The notes beneath the pieces were generated by a model. It had not been told where the DNA came from, made no database searches, and saw only the letters and a program-made list of their open reading frames with translations. Below are positions 18,298 through 28,243 of a stretch of 64,000 nucleotides of DNA, piece by piece. Both the position numbers and the translations under genes were made by a program. Each line of letters starts with the position of its first letter. Positions within the stretch are counted from its first letter, which is position 1. The DNA lies in the NCBI RefSeq assembly GCF_009937975.1, contig NZ_AP018441.1:2914001-2978000 (forward strand). The letters run 5' to 3'. The DNA is from Undibacterium sp. YM2 (GTDB lineage Bacteria; Pseudomonadota; Gammaproteobacteria; Burkholderiales; Burkholderiaceae_D).

Positions 18298-21200
18298 TTA
18301 ATTCTTGATCGATACACCGATGAAGTAGCGACGGCCAGACCATGCCAGTTCATTCGGGCGCGACAAATCACCTGCATCCGTAATATTTGCCTGATCGGTC
18401 AAATTCTTGCCTTCGAATGAAATAGTGATATTTGGGCTATAGCGATACTGGAATTTTGCATCCAGATAACCAGTTTTCTCGATGAAGTTAGGATTACCAG
18501 ATACATCATTGGTACCTGTGTAGTAACGGTCACGATAATGATAGGCAAGGCGCGCATTGAACTTATCCTTGTCATACCACAGGCCCAGGTTATAGGCATT
18601 CTTGGACAAACCGGCGTAAGGCAAGATAGAGTTATCCAGGGGATTCAAACGCTCTGTTCCTGGTGCATAGGTAAAATTCATGCGGGTGTAATTGGCATCA
18701 ATACCAAAACCACTGAAGAAGCCAGGCAAGAAAGTAAGTGCTGTTCTTCCAGCAAGTTCTATACCGCGCGTCACTGCACCTGGGTAATTGATAGGCATCT
18801 TGACGTCCCACAAAGTGCCATCTTTGAACAGATCCACATTCTTCACGTTAGTCGATACACTATTACCGACAGTGATGTTCTTGCGAAATACTGCCAGGCT
18901 GAGCTGACTATCAGCATTTGGATAATATTCCAGGCTCAGGTCTGTATTGCTTGCCTGGAATGGCTTCAAGGCGGGATTACCAGCAGTGCAATCATCCGTG
19001 CCATCGCCACCAAACTGTGCTGCGCCGCTGTTTTTGGTACATGTAGCATTCGGAACGATATCCAGTATCCTTGGTCTGGCCATGACCTTACCCCAGCCTA
19101 CACGTACCAGGAATTGATTTGGTATCAACCATGCACCGGCGTTAAAGCTTGGCAATACATTCGAATAAGTATTGTCTATGCTGGTAATGGAGTTCGACAA
19201 AATGACTGTATTGAAAGTTGTCGAACCAGGTGTTTTCTCGACATTGATCTGTTGTTTGAACAGGCCCTGAGAGACATCGCGCGTTTGTGTATATCTGACA
19301 CCGATGTTACCGAAGATATCTTTGCCAAACAATTCAGTATCAAAATCTGCACGTAAATAAACTGATTTGACTTTTTCATCGACAACATAAGCAGGAATCT
19401 GCGCATACATTTTACCGTCACTGCCAGGCGCGTTATACAGGTAGTCATGGTTAAAGTGGGTCAGATCAAAATTGGAACCCACATTTGCAAATGAAGGAGC
19501 AACCCAGTTTGTGGGTACATTGCTGATGCCACTATAACCTTTGAAGAAAGTACCAGGCGAAGTCGAGAATACAGATTGCGCCAGCGCAGCCATGGCAGAG
19601 CTGTTGACCGACCTGGTCCAGGCATTAGCGTCAGCAAGATTTGTCGGGCCTACTGTTGCACGCACCACATTGGTGGTATTCAATGGGTCGTAACTATAAG
19701 TCTGGTTGATGTTTGCTGTTTGCACATACACATCGTCAGCAGTACTGTTCAAGTCATTGCCAGCACTGGCAAGATAACCGCCACCGTTATACTGACTGGA
19801 TTTTGCCTGCTGCGACTGCACACCAAACCAGATGCGGGACAAAAAGTCAGTTTTCAGCTTATATTTAAAATCAAGCTTGAGCTGATCTTCTTTGTTGATC
19901 GTTTCTGAAGGGCGGTACTGCAATTGAGCAGAAATATAGGAATTAGGGTTCGAAGGACTATAGCCTGTTGGAAAAGTAAATCGTGGCAACCCTGAAGAAT
20001 CAAGATTGACCTGCAAACCAGGGGCATTCTGCGTCAATATCAGGTTATTCGAATCACTGCTGTACGTGGATTTAGCTGACGACGCCAGGCCTTCTACATC
20101 CAGACGTTCGCCCTTATAGGTAAAGCCGGCTGTCGTATATTTGGAATCAATTTTTAAACCAAAATCGCGCAAGGATGTGCTAAAGCCGGCCTGCCCGCCG
20201 TTTGGCGAAGCCGCACTGCCCGGTACCAGGCAGTTACCCAATACATACTGGGTAACGATATGATTTTCCACGATCATGCCAGCCGGTGTCGTGGTTGTTG
20301 AAACCGGTGTGCATGAGCCGCCAGTTGGCACAGCAGTGGTCGCAGCATAGGTGGGCAAAGTACCTGTGCTGGACAAGCGCGTTACCGCACTGAAGTCTGT
20401 ACCGTAGTTGTAATCCCGGAGTTTTTGATTCTGGATATTGGTCTGGTAGCTTACCCAGGCGTTCAAACGATCAGTGAATTTGTATTGCGCCGTCAGTTCA
20501 GCAGAAGTTCTTTCATGATCACGTTCCCAGATACCATAACGGGCAATCTGTGGTGAATAGTCATTCCATTGTGAGACACAGCTGGCCTGCAATGCGGCGG
20601 TAGCAGCAGCCGCAGTCTGCGTTGCATTTGCAGGGCTACTCAGATTGGAACAATCAGCTTTGGAGCCTACACCTGCCAATACCGGATCAATACTAGGAAC
20701 CGTTTTTTGCGGAGAAAAGTCCCAGTCACGGAAGTAACGCCATGAAGTATTTCGGGAAAAATCACCGCGCGTCAAGACCTTGTCGTAGATAACATTCGCC
20801 ATCAGCCCGAGACGGTCATCAAAAAATTTGTCGGTGATAAAGAGATTGACACGTGGTTGCACGCCACCACGTTGCGGTGCCTGCTCACCGGCAACACTGC
20901 CAACAACAGTCATTTTTTTGAAATCGAGTGGCTTGCGTGTCGAAATTTGTACTGAGCCGCCAATACCACCTTCAGTCATATTGGCTGTCACACCTTTGAT
21001 GACATCTATCGAAGAAATCAATTCTGCTGGCAATTCACGCAAATCAGCACCACGACCGGCGGTACCAGTCGTACTCAGTATCGATACACCATTGATTTCA
21101 ATACGGTTTAGATCTGGTTCTACGCCACGAATGGAAACACTGGTACCTTCACCAAATGAGCGTTCCAGTTGCACGCCTGTAACGCGCGACAGCGCCTCAC

Positions 21201-21468
21201 CAACGTTCTTGTCCGGGAATTGACCAATATCTTCAGCAACGATGGAATCCGCTACCGTATCCGCACGCAGTTTTCTGTCAATTGCGGAGGCTACTGATTT
21301 GCGGGTGCCAGACACAACGACAACATGATCAGCCTGCTCTTTGGTATCTGCAGGTTTTTTTGCTTCTTGTGCCATGACTGAATTGGCAGCCATGACAGAT
21401 AGTACAGCCAGGGCTGTACCTTTGAGTTTGGGATTAAAAAATTCTTTTTTACCGCGATTGTTCAACAC
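18298..21468 (-). CDS. TonB-dependent outer-membrane receptor, oligosaccharide type
   Basis: This receptor of about 1056 residues is of the large Xanthomonas/Caulobacter carbohydrate type. After a signal peptide ending NSVMAQ come the TonB box region and plug (GEALSRVTGVQLERSF, VSIRGVEPDLNRIEINGV, ELISSIDVIKG, GGIGGSVQISTRKP), then a 22-strand barrel ending in an aromatic C-terminus (YFIGVSIKN). The start is best placed at GTG 21468, because GGAGGAG (21475-21481) sits six bases upstream; the ATG at 21483 overlaps that ribosome site and TTG 21465 is also possible. It should import pectic oligosaccharides across the outer membrane. Its location beside GH43, rhamnose and galactose genes suggests an RG-I fragment with side chains. 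The exact ligand is unknown. Confidence 0.9.
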   Translation of the reverse strand: MLNNRGKKEFFNPKLKGTALAVLSVMAANSVMAQEAKKPADTKEQADHVVVVSGTRKSVASAIDRKLRADTVADSIVAEDIGQFPDKNVGEALSRVTGVQLERSFGEGTSVSIRGVEPDLNRIEINGVSILSTTGTAGRGADLRELPAELISSIDVIKGVTANMTEGGIGGSVQISTRKPLDFKKMTVVGSVAGEQAPQRGGVQPRVNLFITDKFFDDRLGLMANVIYDKVLTRGDFSRNTSWRYFRDWDFSPQKTVPSIDPVLAGVGSKADCSNLSSPANATQTAAAATAALQASCVSQWNDYSPQIARYGIWERDHERTSAELTAQYKFTDRLNAWVSYQTNIQNQKLRDYNYGTDFSAVTRLSSTGTLPTYAATTAVPTGGSCTPVSTTTTPAGMIVENHIVTQYVLGNCLVPGSAASPNGGQAGFSTSLRDFGLKIDSKYTTAGFTYKGERLDVEGLASSAKSTYSSDSNNLILTQNAPGLQVNLDSSGLPRFTFPTGYSPSNPNSYISAQLQYRPSETINKEDQLKLDFKYKLKTDFLSRIWFGVQSQQAKSSQYNGGGYLASAGNDLNSTADDVYVQTANINQTYSYDPLNTTNVVRATVGPTNLADANAWTRSVNSSAMAALAQSVFSTSPGTFFKGYSGISNVPTNWVAPSFANVGSNFDLTHFNHDYLYNAPGSDGKMYAQIPAYVVDEKVKSVYLRADFDTELFGKDIFGNIGVRYTQTRDVSQGLFKQQINVEKTPGSTTFNTVILSNSITSIDNTYSNVLPSFNAGAWLIPNQFLVRVGWGKVMARPRILDIVPNATCTKNSGAAQFGGDGTDDCTAGNPALKPFQASNTDLSLEYYPNADSQLSLAVFRKNITVGNSVSTNVKNVDLFKDGTLWDVKMPINYPGAVTRGIELAGRTALTFLPGFFSGFGIDANYTRMNFTYAPGTERLNPLDNSILPYAGLSKNAYNLGLWYDKDKFNARLAYHYRDRYYTGTNDVSGNPNFIEKTGYLDAKFQYRYSPNITISFEGKNLTDQANITDAGDLSRPNELAWSGRRYFIGVSIKN

Positions 21469-21521
21469 AATTGTCTCCTCCATTTGTCGGCCATGTATAG
21501 CCTGTGTTATTAGCTGCATCC

Positions 21522-21538
21522 GACCATTTTGTTTGGTC
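21522..21538. promoter_or_regulatory. Inverted repeat in the leader of the TonB receptor gene
   Basis: GACCA and TGGTC are separated by seven bases (TTTTGTT) about 54 bases upstream of the receptor start. The spacing resembles operators of dimeric regulators, including the LysR T-N11-A style. A LysR gene lies immediately upstream. The arms are short, so chance is possible. Confidence 0.35.
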
Positions 21539-21688
21539 TGTCATTCAATCCAGCTGATTCAATGAAAAAGATTTTAAGTGATGATGAAATCCAATTACGC
21601 ACATAAAAAAAAGAATCAAGAAAGTGATTGGTTTTTAAGCAGAAATTTGATCATTTCAGACGAGAAGATGAAAAACTGATTGAAACTG

Positions 21689-21694
21689 ATTATA
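21689..21694 (-). promoter_or_regulatory. Candidate -10 element for the TonB receptor gene
   Basis: A perfect TATAAT lies on the minus strand, about 220 bases upstream of the receptor start. The base positions 17 upstream (TCGCAT) are a poor -35, so an activator may be needed. The remaining 21520-21871 intergenic region is AT-rich with no gene seen. Confidence 0.3.
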
Positions 21695-21871
21695 GATTCT
21701 CAAGGCATTTTATGCGATGCAACATGAGATATCAGAGATAAAAACACATCAAAAAGACACTGAAAAAATTTGAATGGGAGTTTGTCATCGCCTGAAGAGC
21801 AAGGCCAGACAAGGCATTCGAAATCCCTCATTAAGAAATGCGGGAAATGCATAATTGAAATGCCTTGCTAT

Positions 21872-22819
21872 TCACTTGTCCGTATCTTGCACTGCCAACT
21901 CGCGCAAAATATCAAGCATGGCTTGTGCTCCAGGCGACAAACGATGTTGCTTTCTGGTGACAATACCATAGGCATCCATACGCAATCCTAGATCAAATGG
22001 CAGCACGAATAGCAGCTCGGCATCAAGATAGGTACGAATCAGGTCTTCCGGCAAAGCAGCCACCATATCAGTGGCCATCAACAAGCTGGTAATCACCGGT
22101 AGCGACAAGGTTTCTACAGTTTCTACCGGTTGATCAAGGCCGTGCGACAAGAAAAGAGAGGTGAGGCGATCACGCAAAATACTGCCATTTGGTGGCAGTA
22201 TCCAGGCCTCTTTCGCAAGATCATTCAGAGTCAGTTTTTTTCGCTGTGCAAGGGCATGCTTGCCGCGTGCAATCAGGCTGTGAGGCTCGTCGGTCAAGGG
22301 CTCAAAATTCAGTTCTGCGGCAGATTCAGAATCGAGAATGCGGCCTATGACCATGTCCAGTTCTCCAGCACGCAAACGCTGTATCAGTATTTTGCTGGTA
22401 TCAACCTGTATGGCGACATGCAAGCGCTTATGGCGGGATTTAAGCAAGCTTACTGCTTGCGGGATGAGATTCATCGATGGTGTCATGACTGAACCTATCG
22501 AGACAAAACCGCTTAAACCTGATAACAACTCCATGACTTCCTGATGGGCTGCATTCATTTCTGCCAGCGCTGCACCTGCTCTGCGTATCATGATCTCGCC
22601 ATACCAGGTAGGTGAGATGCCGCGTGGCAGGCGTTCAAACAACTGCACACCGAGGGCATACTCAAGTTCTGTCAGCAATTTGGAGGCTGCTGGCTGAGTC
22701 AGATGCGCAGCCTCAGCCGCATGAAAAATCGAACCATGGCGTCCCAACTCAACCAATAACACCAGATGGCGTGTTTTCAGGTGTGTGCGTACAAAGCGAT
22801 CGGGCTTGCTATTGCTCAT
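21872..22819 (-). CDS. LysR-family transcriptional regulator of the galactose operon
   Basis: This regulator of about 315 residues has an N-terminal helix-turn-helix (FHAAEAAHLTQPAASKLLTELEYALGVQLFER) and a LysR substrate domain. Its HTH resembles the GbpR type that controls galactose/arabinose uptake in Agrobacterium; that parallel fits the adjacent AraFGH-like importer and sugar dehydrogenase, but the match is from memory. The open frame starts at TTG 22846, overlapping the dehydrogenase stop; ATG 22819 gives a more usual N-terminus, and both lack a clear ribosome site. It is the last gene of the ten-gene minus-strand run and may also control the TonB receptor downstream. Confidence 0.85.
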   Translation of the reverse strand: MSNSKPDRFVRTHLKTRHLVLLVELGRHGSIFHAAEAAHLTQPAASKLLTELEYALGVQLFERLPRGISPTWYGEIMIRRAGAALAEMNAAHQEVMELLSGLSGFVSIGSVMTPSMNLIPQAVSLLKSRHKRLHVAIQVDTSKILIQRLRAGELDMVIGRILDSESAAELNFEPLTDEPHSLIARGKHALAQRKKLTLNDLAKEAWILPPNGSILRDRLTSLFLSHGLDQPVETVETLSLPVITSLLMATDMVAALPEDLIRTYLDAELLFVLPFDLGLRMDAYGIVTRKQHRLSPGAQAMLDILRELAVQDTDK

Positions 22820-22842
22820 GCTGTCAGTAGTAAAGACAAAGA

Positions 22843-23649
22843 TCAATCATGATACAACTGCGAGCGCCCTCCATCAATCAGGATATCCGTAGCATTGATG
22901 AAACGTGCTTCGTCGCTGGCCAGAAAAACTGCCGTGTAAGCGACTTCTTCTGGCATTCCTATGCGACGGCAAGGCAACAGCGCGGCCTGCCGTTGTTGCT
23001 CGGCCACCGGGTCAGGGCAACTGGCAAACCAGGATTGTATGGCTTCGGTCATTATCAGGCCGGGTGATATGGAATTAACCCGTACCCCTCGTGCTGCATA
23101 TTCTATTCCCAGAGATCGGGTCAGACCTATCAAAGCATGCTTGGCAACCGGATACGGAAAACATCCCGGTATGATTTTATGTCCATGTACAGAAGCGATA
23201 TTGATGATGCTCCCTGCCGACTGTTCAAGCATGAACGGCAGCACTGCACGCGTAGTATTCCAGGCACCTTCGAGATCGACAGAAAAACAACGTTGCCACT
23301 CTTCATCAGTCATCTGCAAGGGATCTGCGAACACGTTCATGCCCGCATTGTTGACCAGTACATCCACTTTGCCAAATTTTGCTACCGTCTTATCGACCAG
23401 GGCCCGCATGGCCGCAGCATCGGCAACATCTGCCTGGACAAAAAGACTGTGCCCGGAGCCCAATTCAGATGAGATACGCTCAGCAGCGGCATCATAAATG
23501 TGACTATTCAGTACGACACGTGCGCCTTGTTGCACAAAAAGACGTGCTGTAGCAGCGCCTATGCCCAGGGTGGAACCAGTGATGATGGCAACCTTGCCAC
23601 GCAATCTTTCGCACATCTGATTATTATTGACTGAATATGAATCGTTCAT
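22843..23649 (-). CDS. Short-chain dehydrogenase, probable D-galactose (or L-arabinose) 1-dehydrogenase
   Basis: This 268-residue protein is a classical short-chain dehydrogenase: cofactor motif TGSTLGIGAA near residue 25, NNAG, catalytic IASVHGH and YPVAK (YxxxK), and C-terminal DILIDGGRSQLYHD. The family alone does not define the substrate. The operon does: lactonase, galactonate dehydratase, KDGal kinase and KDPGal aldolase follow in the same transcript, so the expected first step is oxidation of D-galactose to galactono-lactone. L-arabinose would also be plausible for the importer, but no arabinonate dehydratase is present here. It overlaps the permease gene by ATGA. Confidence 0.8.
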   Translation of the reverse strand: MNDSYSVNNNQMCERLRGKVAIITGSTLGIGAATARLFVQQGARVVLNSHIYDAAAERISSELGSGHSLFVQADVADAAAMRALVDKTVAKFGKVDVLVNNAGMNVFADPLQMTDEEWQRCFSVDLEGAWNTTRAVLPFMLEQSAGSIINIASVHGHKIIPGCFPYPVAKHALIGLTRSLGIEYAARGVRVNSISPGLIMTEAIQSWFASCPDPVAEQQRQAALLPCRRIGMPEEVAYTAVFLASDEARFINATDILIDGGRSQLYHD

Positions 23650-24683
23650 GATTTCCTCGCAGACCGGTTTTTTAATTGATCCAGCAATACCGCTGCCAGC
23701 AAAATGAAACCACGCATCAGGTACTGATAGAAAGCATCTACATCCAGCAAGTTCATGACATTCTCTACCGTCCCCATGATCAGAACCCCGACCAGTACTC
23801 CGGTGATTCTGGCTTTTCCGCCTTGCAGAGAAACGCCACCCAGTACGCAGGCAGAGATGACATCCAGTTCAAAACCTTGCGCCGAATTTGGTTGCCCGCT
23901 GGTGATGCGCGATGCGAGTATCAGTCCTGCCAGTGCTGTCACCAGTCCTTGCAACAAAAATATCCAGATACGCAGGCGTTCGACGCGGATGCCCGCAAGA
24001 CGTGCGGCATCTGGATTACCACCAATTGCCAAAGTATTTCTTCCAAACACAGTGTGATTGAGCAAAACACCAAATATCAAAAAACAGGCTGCAACAACCA
24101 ATACTGGAAATGGCAAGCCAAAAATACGACCGTCACCAAAACTGATGAAAGTCTCATTGGAAATACCGACCGCCTGGCCTTTTGAAACAATGAATGCCAG
24201 GCCGCGCACCATCAGCATTGTCGCCAGTGTCGCAATCAGGGCATTCACCCGCAAATAGGCAATCAATACTCCATTACCTGCGCCTATCAGTGCGCCAGCC
24301 AGTAAACCGCCGCCAACTGCGAGCGTGATACTGCCGCTACGTTCAAGGATGATAGCGCCCAGCACGCCAGTGAAGGCAATGGTCGATCCTATGGATAAAT
24401 CAAAATCACGAGAAGCAAGACACATCATCATGGTACAGGCGACCATGCCTATCTGTGCCACAGAGAGCATCAATCCGACAATATTGGTACCTGAGAAAAA
24501 ATTTTCTACTGAAAAGGACAGCACAATAAAAAGTAAGGCATATGCCAATGGCATACTCTGCTCATGCAACCAGTGCCGGGTCGTCTTCATCATATTCTTA
24601 CTGTTCATTCTATTGTTTTGTCCCGGTTTTATTTGCTGAACTGTTGATACATCATCTGTCTGTGCAGGATTAAGGGAAGACAT
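23646..24683 (-). CDS. Galactose/arabinose ABC transporter permease (AraH type)
   Basis: This is a 345-residue inner-membrane permease of the RbsC/AraH family. A hydrophilic N-terminus of about 45 residues precedes about ten membrane segments; family motifs are GNGVLIAYLRVNALIATLATM and CVLGGVSLQGGKARITGVLVG. It pairs with the ATPase and binding protein encoded directly upstream (18 and 13 bases apart). Only one permease is encoded, so it presumably forms a homodimer, unlike the two-permease rhamnose system. Confidence 0.9.
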   Translation of the reverse strand: MSSLNPAQTDDVSTVQQIKPGQNNRMNSKNMMKTTRHWLHEQSMPLAYALLFIVLSFSVENFFSGTNIVGLMLSVAQIGMVACTMMMCLASRDFDLSIGSTIAFTGVLGAIILERSGSITLAVGGGLLAGALIGAGNGVLIAYLRVNALIATLATMLMVRGLAFIVSKGQAVGISNETFISFGDGRIFGLPFPVLVVAACFLIFGVLLNHTVFGRNTLAIGGNPDAARLAGIRVERLRIWIFLLQGLVTALAGLILASRITSGQPNSAQGFELDVISACVLGGVSLQGGKARITGVLVGVLIMGTVENVMNLLDVDAFYQYLMRGFILLAAVLLDQLKNRSARKS

Positions 24684-24701
24684 GAAAGATTCCTGTAATA
24701 A

Positions 24702-26219
24702 TTATGCTGCGTACAAATCCGGCAGTGCCAATTGCAAAACTGCTGCTTCGTTCGCCTGACTGCGCTCAAGTTCACCACTGATCTGCCCTTCACGCATGAC
24801 GATGACGCGATCACAAATGCCCAATATTTCAGGTAATTCGCTGGACACCACGATCACACAGCAACCGCGCTCGGCGACTTCATGAATGATGCGATAGATT
24901 TCATTTTTTGCGCCCACATCTATGCCACGCGTCGGCTCATCCAGGATGAGTACTTTCATACCCGGTTCTGCCAGCCAGCGTGCCAGAATGACTTTTTGCT
25001 GATTGCCACCGGACAGCAAACGAATTTCCTGTTCGCGATTCGGTGTTTTTATTTTTAATCTTTGAATAAAACGATCAGCCAGTTCTGCTTCATGTTTATG
25101 TCTTAAAAATAGACCTGCCAGCAGACCATGGCGGCGACAACTGATATTGATGTTTTCTGCGACAGATGCCTCTGCCAGAATGCCTTGCTCTTTGCGGTCT
25201 TCAGGGCACAAGACTATGCCTGCCTCGATCGCGGCAGCCGGCCCACGATCAGGCACATTGACACCATCCAGCACGACACTGCAACTAGCGTCTTTCTTGT
25301 CTGCGCCATATAACAGCCGCATCAACTCAGTGCGGCCAGCACCAACCAGGCCAAAAAAGCCTAGCACTTCGCCGCCGCGCACACTGAAATTCTGTGCCAC
25401 ATTAAGCGTCTCGCCTTTCAGTTGCTTTACCACCAGCCTTTCAGACTGTAGTTGGCGTGGCCGGTAATCGTAAATATCACTAAGTTCACGTCCCACCATA
25501 TCGTTGATGAGTACATCGCGTGGCACATCGGCCATCACAGGATGGGTGACGATTTTTTGACCATCGCGAAAAATCGTGCAGGTATCGCATAGGGCGTATA
25601 ACTCTTCCAGCCTGTGAGAAATATAGATGATGGTACGACCAGCCGTACGCAAATCGCGTATCAGACGAAACAGAATTTCACTTTCGCGATAAGATAAACT
25701 GCTGGTCGGCTCGTCGAAAGCAATGACCTGTGCATCTTGCAGCAGGGCCTTGCATATTTCTGCCATTTGCCTTTGAGCTATCGATAAATCACAAAGCCGG
25801 GCACCAGGATCCAGATCAACACCCATTTGTTGCAGGCGCAGGCTTACCTGACGCCGCGCCTCAACCCGGTTCACAAAACCCAGTTTTTGCGGCAAACGCC
25901 CTAATAACAAATTTTCTGAGACAGTCAGTTCCGGAACATATTGCAATTCCTGGTGAATGACGGCTATGCCCGCGGCGATGGCATCACCAGCAGACGAGAA
26001 ATGACAAGAGCGTCCATTCAACAACAAGCGCCCGCCATCCGGTTTGTACTGACCGCCCAGTATTTTCAATAGCGTTGATTTGCCTGCGCCATTTTCACCA
26101 AGCAAGCCGTGCACCGTACCTGCATGGGCGTCAAAACTGACGCCATTGAGTGCTTTCACACCAGGGAAATATTTACACACATCTTCAAACTGAAGAGATG
26201 GGGGCTGAGATGATGACAT
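24702..26219 (-). CDS. Galactose/arabinose ABC transporter ATP-binding protein (AraG type)
   Basis: This 505-residue protein contains two ATPase domains. The first has [16 protein letters not shown] and [11 protein letters not shown]. The second has [17 protein letters not shown] and [12 protein letters not shown]. It energises sugar import with the adjacent permease and periplasmic protein. Its identity as an AraG/MglA-type subunit is clear from the family motifs; sugar specificity depends on the binding protein, which is arabinose/galactose-like. Confidence 0.92.
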   Translation of the reverse strand: MSSSQPPSLQFEDVCKYFPGVKALNGVSFDAHAGTVHGLLGENGAGKSTLLKILGGQYKPDGGRLLLNGRSCHFSSAGDAIAAGIAVIHQELQYVPELTVSENLLLGRLPQKLGFVNRVEARRQVSLRLQQMGVDLDPGARLCDLSIAQRQMAEICKALLQDAQVIAFDEPTSSLSYRESEILFRLIRDLRTAGRTIIYISHRLEELYALCDTCTIFRDGQKIVTHPVMADVPRDVLINDMVGRELSDIYDYRPRQLQSERLVVKQLKGETLNVAQNFSVRGGEVLGFFGLVGAGRTELMRLLYGADKKDASCSVVLDGVNVPDRGPAAAIEAGIVLCPEDRKEQGILAEASVAENINISCRRHGLLAGLFLRHKHEAELADRFIQRLKIKTPNREQEIRLLSGGNQQKVILARWLAEPGMKVLILDEPTRGIDVGAKNEIYRIIHEVAERGCCVIVVSSELPEILGICDRVIVMREGQISGELERSQANEAAVLQLALPDLYAA

Positions 26220-26232
26220 GATCCGCTATGTC

Positions 26233-27258
26233 CTAAAGTCCGAATTCTGCACGTACATCACTCTGATTCCGGCGTGTCATCAAGACCCCAGTAGTCAGTA
26301 TCATTGGTGCAGGAGTCTTGTTTTCAGCTATCCATTTGTACATGTTCACTGAAGTTTCATAGCCATGACGCTTGGGACTGATCAATACTGTGCCATAAAA
26401 TCCAGTTGGATTGGGTTTGGCAAATTCATTCAATGCAGTTTTACTGCCACCTATGCCTATTCCTATGACAGCGTCACTGCGTAAGCCCCTACCCTCGGCT
26501 GCACGCACTGTACCAAGAACAGCTTCATCGTTCATGCCAAATACCAGCCATCGTTTGAATTTTGTTTGTTTGGTCAAAGCAATATTGGCGGCATTGAAGG
26601 CACTTTCAGTATCCGTTTTTGCCTGTGCTGCATCAACTATGTTCGCAACAGGAAAACCGCCAGCCTTTAAGGCATCCAGCGCCCCCTGAGTACGTTCACG
26701 TGCCGTAGGCAGTTGGTCAAAGGCCATGCGCATGGCACCGACTTCAGTCATGTTCCAGCCACGTGACTTCATTTCTTCCATCAGGCCCTGTCCAACCTGC
26801 TTGCCAATTTCATAGGCCGAGATACCCATGTGCGGGATAGATGCTATCGGTTTGCCACCGCCATCGACAAGCTGATCATCGACCGACATCACTTTCAGGT
26901 TATTTCTTTTGGCGGCACGTTCAACCGCCATACCCAGTTTGACATCCGGTGCGCAAATCACAAAGCCCTGGGCTTTCTGTGCGGCTAGGTTGTCTATGGC
27001 AGCCATCATCTTTTCACCATTAGCCACACCTATTTTCACCAGGGAAAATCCTTTTTCCTTAGCTGCCTGTTCTGCATAACGCCATTCATCCTGGAACCAG
27101 GGTTCTTCAGCCTGCTTGACCAGAAAACCTATTTTCACTGGATCGGCCGCCTGCGCTGCGGATACAGCTGCAAGACTGAAACAGCCAGCTACCAAAGTGA
27201 AGCCAGCGGCATTTAAGAACTGCAAGCATCTATCTCTTATTGTGTTTTTCATCATCAT
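26233..27258 (-). CDS. Periplasmic L-arabinose/D-galactose-binding protein (AraF type)
   Basis: This 341-residue protein has a signal peptide (about residues 1-36, ending SAAQA) and a type I periplasmic binding fold. It resembles E. coli AraF: KIGFLVKQAEEPWFQDEWRY at the mature N-terminus, GFVICAPDVKLG, VMSVDDQLVDG, HMGISAYEIGKQVG and GIGIGGSKTALNEF. AraF binds both L-arabinose and D-galactose, the two common RG-I side-chain sugars. AAAGAGAC lies before the first ATG. It sits between the lactonase and ATPase genes in one operon. Confidence 0.9.
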   Translation of the reverse strand: MMMKNTIRDRCLQFLNAAGFTLVAGCFSLAAVSAAQAADPVKIGFLVKQAEEPWFQDEWRYAEQAAKEKGFSLVKIGVANGEKMMAAIDNLAAQKAQGFVICAPDVKLGMAVERAAKRNNLKVMSVDDQLVDGGGKPIASIPHMGISAYEIGKQVGQGLMEEMKSRGWNMTEVGAMRMAFDQLPTARERTQGALDALKAGGFPVANIVDAAQAKTDTESAFNAANIALTKQTKFKRWLVFGMNDEAVLGTVRAAEGRGLRSDAVIGIGIGGSKTALNEFAKPNPTGFYGTVLISPKRHGYETSVNMYKWIAENKTPAPMILTTGVLMTRRNQSDVRAEFGL

Positions 27259-27265
27259 TGTCTCT

Positions 27266-28243
27266 TTATTGTTTTAGGGGCAAGGGCAATACTGAGCCCG
27301 CATCACTGTCGTCGAACAAGGTATCGGCAACAGCGAGCGGCGCATCCATCTGCATCGCAAACAAACTACCGGCAGCTGGCATACGGGATAATTCTTCGGC
27401 ACTCATTTCCTGTCGTGCGCTGCTAACCATGAGATAGTCACCATTGACACCGCCAAATGCAGGGCAGGTAGGATTTTTTGTTGGAACCGATAATCGCTGC
27501 AGGCAACGCCCGTCAGGCGCGTACTGTGCCACACTGCCAGCGCCCCACTCTGCGTTCCATAAGCATCCATTCCTGTCAATGACAGAGCCATCTGGATAGG
27601 CTTCATCGCCCTCCGGTATGGCGAACAAACGGATATTACTGACACTGGCAGTTTCAGCGTCATAATCACACTGCTGTATGCGACGGCTTAATGTGTCGGT
27701 AAAGTACATGATCTTGCCGTCCAGGCTAAAGCAAATACTGTTGGCAATCGCTACAGCAGGCAAAGCCAGCCTCCGTAGGCCGTAAGACATGGAAAACTGG
27801 TAAAAACTGGCAATAGGACGTTTGTCCGGCGCTTCATTCATGGTGCCAAATACGAAGTAACCGCGTCTGTCGGTACGCCCATCATTCACACGTGTGCGCG
27901 ACTCTGCCGGATCAACCGCAACCAGCGACTGCACTGCCAACTGGGCTGCCGCAGAAGCACTTGTCGTCAACTGTGCAGATGAAGCAGGCACTGCTGCATT
28001 TTTTGGCAAGCTGGCAAAACACAGGCGCTTTGCCAACCCAAGCAAAATACGGCCTGAACGACAATGAACAAAAGAACCCAATCTATCTGGCAATTTGTAA
28101 GTGACTACAGCCTGACCAGGTTTCCAGTTTTGCAAACTCGCTGCCTCAATATCAGTCCACCACCAGCTTTCTGTATTATCTTGCCAGCTCAAACCCTCGC
28201 CCAAGGTAGCTGTATGCGCCAGAGCCTGTTGCAGATGATTCAT
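27266..28243 (-). CDS. SMP-30/gluconolactonase family lactonase, probable galactonolactonase
   Basis: This 325-residue six-blade propeller of the SMP-30 family has metal-ligand positions visible in LGEGLSW (Glu), VNDGRTDRRGYF (Asn), AIANSICFS (Asn) and AYPDGSVID (Asp). In the operon it would open the sugar lactone made by the dehydrogenase to give D-galactonate for the dehydratase. It overlaps the aldolase stop by ATGA. Sequence cannot tell galactono- from arabinono-lactone. Confidence 0.86.
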   Translation of the reverse strand: MNHLQQALAHTATLGEGLSWQDNTESWWWTDIEAASLQNWKPGQAVVTYKLPDRLGSFVHCRSGRILLGLAKRLCFASLPKNAAVPASSAQLTTSASAAAQLAVQSLVAVDPAESRTRVNDGRTDRRGYFVFGTMNEAPDKRPIASFYQFSMSYGLRRLALPAVAIANSICFSLDGKIMYFTDTLSRRIQQCDYDAETASVSNIRLFAIPEGDEAYPDGSVIDRNGCLWNAEWGAGSVAQYAPDGRCLQRLSVPTKNPTCPAFGGVNGDYLMVSSARQEMSAEELSRMPAAGSLFAMQMDAPLAVADTLFDDSDAGSVLPLPLKQ

